NCBI GenBank assembly: GCA_021794015.1
Contig: JAJYRQ010000024.1
Coordinates: 1-56,230 of the forward strand
Direction: 5' to 3'
Origin: Deltaproteobacteria bacterium
GTDB lineage: Bacteria; Desulfobacterota; Binatia; Binatales; Binataceae
DNA length: 56,230 nucleotides
In this document: piece by piece, positions 51,321 through 56,230 of the stretch
Layout: every line of letters starts with the position of its first letter
How positions within the stretch are numbered: the first letter of the stretch is position 1
Made by a program: the position numbers and the translations under genes
Notes under the pieces: generated by a model
Database searches by the model: none
Told to the model about the DNA's origin: nothing
What the model saw: the letters and a program-made list of their open reading frames with translations, nothing else

Positions 51321-53132
51321 TCAGGCGACAGCGGCCCGAGGCGGGTTTGACGGCTTTGCCAGCTCTGAGAGCAGCGAGCGGTGCGTCAGCGCCAGCGGCT
51401 CGGGAAGGGTAGGGCCTATCTTGGCGAAGAATTGTCTCGCCGATTCGAGTTCGGTCTGCCACTCTTCGGGCCGGACTGCCAGGCACTGCCGCAGGCTTTC
51501 CGGGTCGAGGGCAAGGCCTGTCAGGTCGAGGTCCCCGGGGCGCGGGACAAGCCCGACCGGTGTCTGATCAGCCTCGGCAAAGCCCTGGACTCTGCCGAGA
51601 ATCCACTTGAGGACGCGCATGTTCTCGCCGTAGCCGGGCCAGAGGAAAGCGCCGTCGGCGTTTTTACGGAACCAGTTGACCATAAAGATCCTCGGCGGAC
51701 GCGGCGCCAGGCTGGCCATCCTGAGCCAGTGGTCGAAGTAGTTTCCCATGTTGTAGCCGCAAAACGGCAGCATCGCCATCGGATCGCGCCGCACCACGCC
51801 CACCTGGCCGGTTGCCGCGGCGGTCGTCTCCGAACCCATCGTGGCTCCCATGAAGACCCCGTGCGTCCAGTTGCGCGCCTCGAGCACCAGCGGCATGGTT
51901 GTGGCGCGCCGGCCGCCGAAGATGACGGCCGAGATCGGTACTCCCTCGGGGTCGTCCGCCTTCGGCGAGAGCGCGGGATTGTTGGTCATCGGCGTGGTGA
52001 ACCGGCTGTTGGGGTGGGCGGCCTTTTGGCCTGATTTGGGGTCCCAGGGGCGCCCGCGCCAGTCGATAAGTCCTTGCGGCGCAGGTGTGCCCATGCCCTC
52101 CCACCAGACATCCCCGTCGGGTGTCAGAGCAACGTTGGTGAAGATGGTGTCATGGGTCAGGCTTAGCATCGCGTTGGGGTTGGATTGCATGCTTGTGCCG
52201 GGGGCGACGCCGAAGTAGCCGGCCTCCGGGTTCACCGCCCATAGGCGGCCGTCCGCGCCGACCCTCATCCAGGCGATGTCGTCGCCGACGGTAAAGGCGC
52301 GCCAGCCGCTGAAAGCCGGCGGCAGCGTGAGCATCGACAGGTTGGTCTTGCCGCAGGCGCTGGGAAAGGCCGCGGCGACGTAGCTCGTCTCGCCGCGCGG
52401 ACTCTCCAGGCCCAAAAGCAGCATGTGCTCGGCGTACCAGCCTTCCTTCCTGCCGAGCCAGCTCGCGATCCGCAGCGCGAAGCATTTCTTGCTGAGCAGA
52501 GCGTTGCCGCCGTAACCGCTTCCGACCGACCAGATGGTATTGTCTTGGGGAAAATGGCAGATGAGCCGGCGCTTCGAATCGCATCCGAGCGTGCAGTGCA
52601 GCCCCCGGTTGAAATCGTCCGATTCCCCCAGCATCTCGAGCGCCACGCCTCCCATGCGCGTCATGATCGCCATGTTGAGCGCAACGTAGACGCTGTCGGT
52701 CAGTTCGACCCCAACCTTGGCAAAGCGCGAGCCGAGCGGCCCCAGGATGTACGGCACGACGTACATCGTCCGGCCGCGCATCCCACCCTCCAGCCACGGT
52801 CGTATCCGGTCGTAAGCCTCGTCAGGCGCCATCCAGTTGTTGGTCGGGCCGGCCTCCTCCCTGGTCGGTGTGCAGATAAAGGTGCGGTCCTCAGTGCGCG
52901 CCACGTCGTCGGGGTCGGAGCGGTGCAAGTAGCAGCCGGGCCGTTTGGCCTGATTAAGCGGTGTCAGGCTGCCCGAGGTGACGGCCTCCTGGATCAAGCG
53001 TTGGCGCTCCTCGGCCGAGCCGTCGCACAGGACGATGCGCGCCGGTTGCGTTAGGCGGCTTGCCTCTTCGATCCACTGGGTCAAAGCCCGGCTCCTGACT
53101 TGGACCTTTGCGGTGCTGCTGGTTGATGTCAT
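51321..53132 (-). CDS. pckG: GTP-dependent phosphoenolpyruvate carboxykinase
   Basis: Interconverts oxaloacetate plus GTP with PEP, GDP and CO2 in gluconeogenesis. The 603-residue protein has the kinase-1a/reactive Cys loop FPSACGKTNLSML (about residues 276-288), the GDDIAWM motif, PTREEAGPTNNWM near the N-terminus and RVLKWIL with the nucleotide region near the end. The length is normal for the GTP class. GAGGG lies seven bases before the ATG. It is 140 bases upstream of the ArnT-like gene on the same strand. Confidence 0.96.
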   Translation of the reverse strand: MTSTSSTAKVQVRSRALTQWIEEASRLTQPARIVLCDGSAEERQRLIQEAVTSGSLTPLNQAKRPGCYLHRSDPDDVARTEDRTFICTPTREEAGPTNNWMAPDEAYDRIRPWLEGGMRGRTMYVVPYILGPLGSRFAKVGVELTDSVYVALNMAIMTRMGGVALEMLGESDDFNRGLHCTLGCDSKRRLICHFPQDNTIWSVGSGYGGNALLSKKCFALRIASWLGRKEGWYAEHMLLLGLESPRGETSYVAAAFPSACGKTNLSMLTLPPAFSGWRAFTVGDDIAWMRVGADGRLWAVNPEAGYFGVAPGTSMQSNPNAMLSLTHDTIFTNVALTPDGDVWWEGMGTPAPQGLIDWRGRPWDPKSGQKAAHPNSRFTTPMTNNPALSPKADDPEGVPISAVIFGGRRATTMPLVLEARNWTHGVFMGATMGSETTAAATGQVGVVRRDPMAMLPFCGYNMGNYFDHWLRMASLAPRPPRIFMVNWFRKNADGAFLWPGYGENMRVLKWILGRVQGFAEADQTPVGLVPRPGDLDLTGLALDPESLRQCLAVRPEEWQTELESARQFFAKIGPTLPEPLALTHRSLLSELAKPSNPPRAAVA

Positions 53133-53331
53133 CGACGGCCCTCAGCTTGCTTGTGTTGGCGTTGCGCTACGGGGCAGCGTTCTTGCCCGCAGCGGTTTAT
53201 CGCGCTCCGCATTTTGATCGGCGCGGCGGCAGTTGCGGGGGTTGGAAGCAGTCTCATAAACACTGCGGCCACATCCGTCATGCTGCTTCACGCTGTCATG
53301 CTGGCCCTGGGCCCTGCGAAGGGGCAAGCAT

Positions 53332-53411
53332 CTACGCGAAGCGATTTGCCTGCCGGCCGCGCGGCGAGTTCACCTGCCTGCGCCGACGCGGCAGGCAGCC
53401 CGCTGCGCGCA
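53332..53411 (-). repeat. Dispersed palindromic repeat, copy B
   Basis: Inverted relative to copy A at 5-85 and identical at 69 of 81 aligned positions by my count, with the same 28-base core. It lies in the presumed 5' leader of pckG. Confidence 0.65.
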
Positions 53412-53502
53412 GGTGCTTCGCTGCGCGGACTCTGCCCAGAACGGCATTCGCGCCCTCATGGCCATTTATGAGACCGCTTCTAGAGCCTCCATGATTGCTG
53501 CA

Positions 53503-53531
53503 ACTATAGATTAGCGCCGACCAAACCTCAA
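53503..53531 (-). promoter_or_regulatory. Sigma-70-like promoter upstream of pckG
   Basis: On the minus strand TTGAGG (53526-53531) and TATAGT (53503-53508) are 17 bases apart in an AT-rich patch. The start site would be near 53496, leaving a leader of about 360 bases before pckG that includes repeat copy B. Confidence 0.45.
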
Positions 53532-53804
53532 ACATTCCCTTATTAGCGCTTTGCTGCCGGCTTATGGCCAAGCGCGGCGCCGACCGTCACCGTTGGCTGC
53601 GGCGGACCTTTACCGGCAGGGCAGGGCGGCGGTGCCAGTCTGTCCGCCAGGGGCCAGGGCCCCACGACAGGGCCGGGCGGTTTCGCTTTGGCGGCGGACG
53701 GCGCGTGGCGTGCGCTCGGGTCGTGGACCCGAGGCGGCGCTGGCTTTTGCGCCGGTCAGTTGGCGCGCGGCGCTTTTGCCGGGCCTGGCCGGGCCGCGCC
53801 GCGC

Positions 53805-54959
53805 TTAAGCGGCGGCGTAAAGTTTTACCAGCTCGAGGGTTGTCTCGGCGGCAGCCACCATGTCGTTCAGATCGATGCACTCGCGCAGGGTATGGACTTC
53901 ACGCATCCCGGTGCCGAGGTTGGCTACCATCAGGCCGCGCCCGTTGAAGATGTTCGCGTCGCAGGCGCCGCCCATTGCCGCCGGGACGACTTTGCGCTGG
54001 ACCCGGCGCGCGGCCTCGATTACTCGGCGCACGATGGGCGCGTCGTCGCTAAGGTCCATGGCCGGGTACTCGCGCTCGGCGCTGTAGTCGAGCTCGGCGT
54101 TGAAGGTCCGGCCCTCCAGCGTCATGCGATGGCGCGCGACGGCCTCCTTGAAGCAGCTCACCATATGCTCGACCTGGGCGGTGAGCTTGGCTTCGTTGCG
54201 TGAGCGGGCCTCGCCGTGCAGGGTGACTTGGCTCGGCACGACGTTGACCGCGCGGCCGCCCTCGATGAGACCCAGGTTGGCGGTCGTCTCCTCGTCGATC
54301 CGCCCCAGGCGCATCGCGGCGACCGCTTCGGCGGCGACTTTGATCGCCGAGATGCCGCGTTCGGGACACATCCCGGCATGCGCTTCCAGCCCCTTGACGG
54401 CAAAGAGCAGCGAGAAGGCGCCCGGAGCGCGAACGTAAAGCGCGCCGGGCAGATCGCTGTCGAAGACCAGACCCTCGCGTGCCCGTACCCGGGCGAGGTC
54501 GAGATGCTTTGCCCCGAGCAGCCCCACCTCTTCGCAGATGGTAAAGACGACATCCAGGGGACCGTGCGAGAGCCGGTGCTCCCGAAGCTGGCGCAGCACC
54601 TCGCAGATGATGGCGCACCCCGACTTGTCGTCTGCGCCGAGCACGGTCGTGCCGTCGCTCCTTATGATGTCGCCCTCGACCACCGGCTTGACGCCTTCAC
54701 CCGGCACCACGGTGTCAAGGTGCGCGCAAAGCAGGAGCGGCGGCGCGCCGGGGCGGTTGCCGTCGAGGCGGCCGATCAGGTTGCCGGTGTTGCCGTTTAC
54801 TTTTTCGCCGGCGTTGTCGTACTCGCAGCCGGCGCCGAGGCTTTCGAGTTCCTGCTTGAGCCGGGCGGCCATCGCCGCCTCGCGCCGCGAGTGCGCGTCA
54901 ATCCGTACCAGTTCCAGGAAAAGCGCTTTGAGCCGTTCGCGATTGATCAAGTCGCCCAT
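53805..54959 (-). CDS. M20 family peptidase, peptidase T-like
   Basis: A 384-residue zinc aminopeptidase-type protein. Metal and catalytic residues are in LLCAHLDTVVPGEG (His, Asp), LGADDKSGCAI (bridging Asp), TICEEVGLLGAKHLD (catalytic and metal Glu), VFDSDLPG (Asp) and MREVHTLRECID (His). The dimerisation domain lies between. The similarity is to peptidase T-like members (M20B) rather than to dapE. ATG 54959 has GAGG upstream; the frame is open further but without homology. The natural peptide substrate is unknown. Confidence 0.88.
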   Translation of the reverse strand: MGDLINRERLKALFLELVRIDAHSRREAAMAARLKQELESLGAGCEYDNAGEKVNGNTGNLIGRLDGNRPGAPPLLLCAHLDTVVPGEGVKPVVEGDIIRSDGTTVLGADDKSGCAIICEVLRQLREHRLSHGPLDVVFTICEEVGLLGAKHLDLARVRAREGLVFDSDLPGALYVRAPGAFSLLFAVKGLEAHAGMCPERGISAIKVAAEAVAAMRLGRIDEETTANLGLIEGGRAVNVVPSQVTLHGEARSRNEAKLTAQVEHMVSCFKEAVARHRMTLEGRTFNAELDYSAEREYPAMDLSDDAPIVRRVIEAARRVQRKVVPAAMGGACDANIFNGRGLMVANLGTGMREVHTLRECIDLNDMVAAAETTLELVKLYAAA

Positions 54960-55103
54960 ATGCGGCCTCGTCCGAGCGTTACGATTACACGGCGCTGGCG
55001 GCAAAGCCAAGCAGCGGGCCGGGCCGCCCCCGCGCCGGTCGGCCGCTGCTGCCCGGCTTGGCGCGCCGGGAGCAGCGAGGGCCGGGGCTTAGCGCCGGCC
55101 GGC

Positions 55104-55574
55104 TCACTGCACCACCAGCGGTGTCTCGACGAACTGTTTCGAGGCGTCATCCCAGGCAAAGGCTGCGGCCTTGTCAAAGCGGCCGGCGCGCACCGAGAGC
55201 ACGAGTTGCGTGGTCTCGGGGTAGTCGGGCTCTTCAGGGTCGAAGGAGCAGGCGCGCACCCGGTCGGTGGCGGAAAAGTAGGCGTCGTGGTCCGGATGGG
55301 AGTGGTAGATTACCTTGATGTTAAGCTTTCGCAGTTCCGCCTCGCGCAAGACCGCGGCCATCTGGCCGGGGTCCATCAGGAAGGCGGTGCGCGCGTTGCG
55401 GACAAAGGCGCCCGGGTCCTGGGCGTGCCTGCGATTCTGAATGTTGGAGATCGGCCGCAGCTCCTCGACCTCGGAGTCGGCCAGGACGAAGCCGCAGCAT
55501 TCGTCGGGAAATTCGCGCTCGGCATGCGCGGTGATCGCTGCAAACGTCTCACGCCGAAGCCGTAGGGGTTCCAT
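55104..55574 (-). CDS. JAMM/MPN+ metalloprotease-like protein
   Basis: A 156-residue Mov34/JAB domain protein. The JAMM motif is complete: the upstream Glu in PDECCGFVL and HSHPDHDAYFSATD (HxH, Ser, Asp with standard spacing). Bacterial members cleave isopeptide-like bonds or process sulfur-carrier proteins such as CysO-type ones. No ThiS/MoaD-like or ThiF-like gene is nearby, so the substrate is unknown. ATG 55574 is used; a TTG two codons earlier is less likely. It lies 144 bases upstream of the peptidase on the same strand. Confidence 0.87.
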   Translation of the reverse strand: MEPLRLRRETFAAITAHAEREFPDECCGFVLADSEVEELRPISNIQNRRHAQDPGAFVRNARTAFLMDPGQMAAVLREAELRKLNIKVIYHSHPDHDAYFSATDRVRACSFDPEEPDYPETTQLVLSVRAGRFDKAAAFAWDDASKQFVETPLVVQ

Positions 55575-55702
55575 CGGCAAGAAGTAAACCCGGATGGGCC
55601 GAAGCCGTCAACGGCCGCGAAGGCTTCCCGGCGCGCGCGCCCAAGCGCGGACTTGCGCCGCCGCCATGCTCGTTGCTAGCGTTACGCCTGTTCCGGGAAG
55701 GC

Positions 55703-55733
55703 TTGCCGGCATTGTCTTTTTGAGCGTTGTAAT
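55703..55733 (+). promoter_or_regulatory. Likely tRNA-Glu promoter
   Basis: TTGCCG (55703-55708) and TTGTAA/TGTAAT (55727-55733) are 18-19 bases apart and end about seven bases before the first base of the tRNA. Placement supports it more than consensus match. Confidence 0.45.
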
Positions 55734-55739
55734 TCGGCG

Positions 55740-55817
55740 GTCCCCGTCGTCTAGGTCGGCCCAGGACACCGGTCTTTCACGCCGGTAACACGGGTTCAAA
55801 TCCCGTCGGGGACGCCA
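55740..55817 (+). tRNA. tRNA-Glu (anticodon TTC)
   Basis: The cloverleaf is complete. The acceptor arms GTCCCCG and CGGGGAC pair perfectly. The anticodon arm CCGGT-CTTTCAC-GCCGG displays TTC, and the T arm contains GGTTCAAATCC. The discriminator G is followed by an encoded CCA (55815-55817). The sequence closely resembles E. coli tRNA-Glu. Confidence 0.97.
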
Positions 55818-56001
55818 CCGAAAACCCAGCCAAAGTAGCGAGTTTCGCCCTTTAAAGCCTGATACCCAAACGACGGCCAGGCGTTCTGACGGCGGCGAGC
55901 CCTAAAATTGCCACGCTTTGGGTTGCTTTCGGCTCCGCGAAGCACTCGTCACGGCGCGACAATGAGCGGCACGGAGGCGCGGGCGATGCGCGTTCTTGTT
56001 T

Positions 56002-56025
56002 CCCTCTCCCCTTGGGGGGAGAGGG
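56002..56025. repeat. Hairpin repeat ccctctcccc/ggggagaggg
   Basis: A perfect 10-bp stem (56002-56011 with 56016-56025) and a 4-base loop, followed by gagggtgagggg-like sequence. It is the widespread intergenic C/G hairpin type. Confidence 0.7.
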
Positions 56026-56123
56026 GAGGGTGAGGGGGGCCGCTGACGCCACCTCGCGCCTCTGGGTGCGTCCCCGGTCTCCCTTCGACTCCGCTTGCGC
56101 GGAGCGTCCCCCCTCTCCTTGAT

Positions 56124-56146
56124 CCTCTCCCCCGGCGGGGGAGAGG
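56124..56146. repeat. Second hairpin repeat cctctccccc/gggggagagg
   Basis: A perfect 10-bp stem (56124-56133 with 56137-56146) with a 3-base loop. The sequence is related to the hairpin at 56002-56025. Confidence 0.7.
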
Positions 56147-56230
56147 AATCAGGAAAAGGGGGTGCGCGCCCCGCTTTTGTCGTTCCCGCGTGCGGCGCCT
56201 CCGCTTCTGTCATTCTCCCCGGCGGTGCGC

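Larger units (their letters stand above)
53133..53804. other. Intergenic region with repeat and promoter-like site
   Basis: About 670 bases with no supported gene. It holds copy B of the dispersed repeat (53332-53411) and a good promoter-like sequence (53503-53531) pointing toward pckG. The part from about 53545 to 53804 is GC-rich with Arg-rich open frames that show no domain and no ribosome binding site. Confidence 0.5.
55818..56230. other. Downstream region with hairpin repeats, no gene
   Basis: About 410 bases after tRNA-Glu without a supported gene. The right part contains two C-rich/G-rich hairpins (separate entries) and short stretches of the kind common between genes in many proteobacteria. 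No integrase or att-like duplication of the tRNA end was seen. Confidence 0.5.

Noticed and set aside
53564..53947. 127-codon plus-strand frame before the M20 peptidase
   Set aside because: Arg-rich, overlaps the end of the peptidase gene antisense, and has no ribosome binding site or domain.
55740..56230. tRNA-Glu as an integration site for an island
   Set aside because: No integrase gene and no duplication of the tRNA 3' end were seen within the window.

Overview
This 56 kb window comes from a GC-rich bacterial chromosome. The gene content is bacterial housekeeping: complex I subunits, cobalamin-dependent methionine synthase, GTP-type PEP carboxykinase, paired CaiB/BaiF CoA-transferases, paired acyl-CoA dehydrogenases, and lipid/polysaccharide glycosyltransferases. 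That mix fits a deltaproteobacterium-like or Candidatus Binatota-like lineage. The lineage is inference; there is no rRNA in the window.

Layout. 0.3-6 kb, minus strand: a translation operon ffh-rpsP-khpA-rimM-trmD-SPOUT methyltransferase, preceded by comM. 6.1-8.6 kb, minus: two tandem class III CoA-transferases. 9.5-14.2 kb, plus: ileS-lspA and a GT87 mannosyltransferase-like membrane protein. 14.1-21 kb, minus: the peripheral arm of NADH dehydrogenase in the order nuoB-G-I-C-D-EF (E and F fused) plus a coupled unknown gene; no membrane-arm gene is present. 21.6-26.6 kb, plus: a NusG/RfaH-type antiterminator, a WecA-like/CapD-like hybrid enzyme, a cupin, GDP-mannose 4,6-dehydratase and a VOC protein, apparently an envelope-polysaccharide locus. 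26.6-30.1 kb, minus: metH. 30.5-37.3 kb, plus: a DUF1499 protein, hisH-hisF-ribH (the lumazine synthase is archaeal-like), a MerR-TPR regulator with two small unknown proteins, and two acyl-CoA dehydrogenases. 37.8 kb: an orphan CheY-like response regulator with a leader ORF and a possible sigma-54 promoter.

38.4-49.4 kb is a compact Mu-like phage remnant. It keeps an S24 repressor, a Mor-like activator, a tape-measure-like protein, gp25/26/27/28-like packaging-region proteins, a tail fibre and a large protein with a Sec signal peptide. It has no recognisable transposase, portal, protease, capsid, sheath or baseplate gene. A perfect palindrome and the broken 5' end of a second tail-fibre gene sit exactly where the missing block should be. 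This is the most unusual part of the window.

49.5-55.6 kb, minus: a PMT/ArnT-type glycosyltransferase, pckG, an M20 (peptidase T-like) peptidase and a JAMM metalloprotease. The window ends with tRNA-Glu(TTC) and hairpin repeats. An 81-bp dispersed palindromic repeat occurs near both ends of the window in opposite orientation, and a perfect 21-bp-arm palindrome lies inside the coding sequence of rimM.
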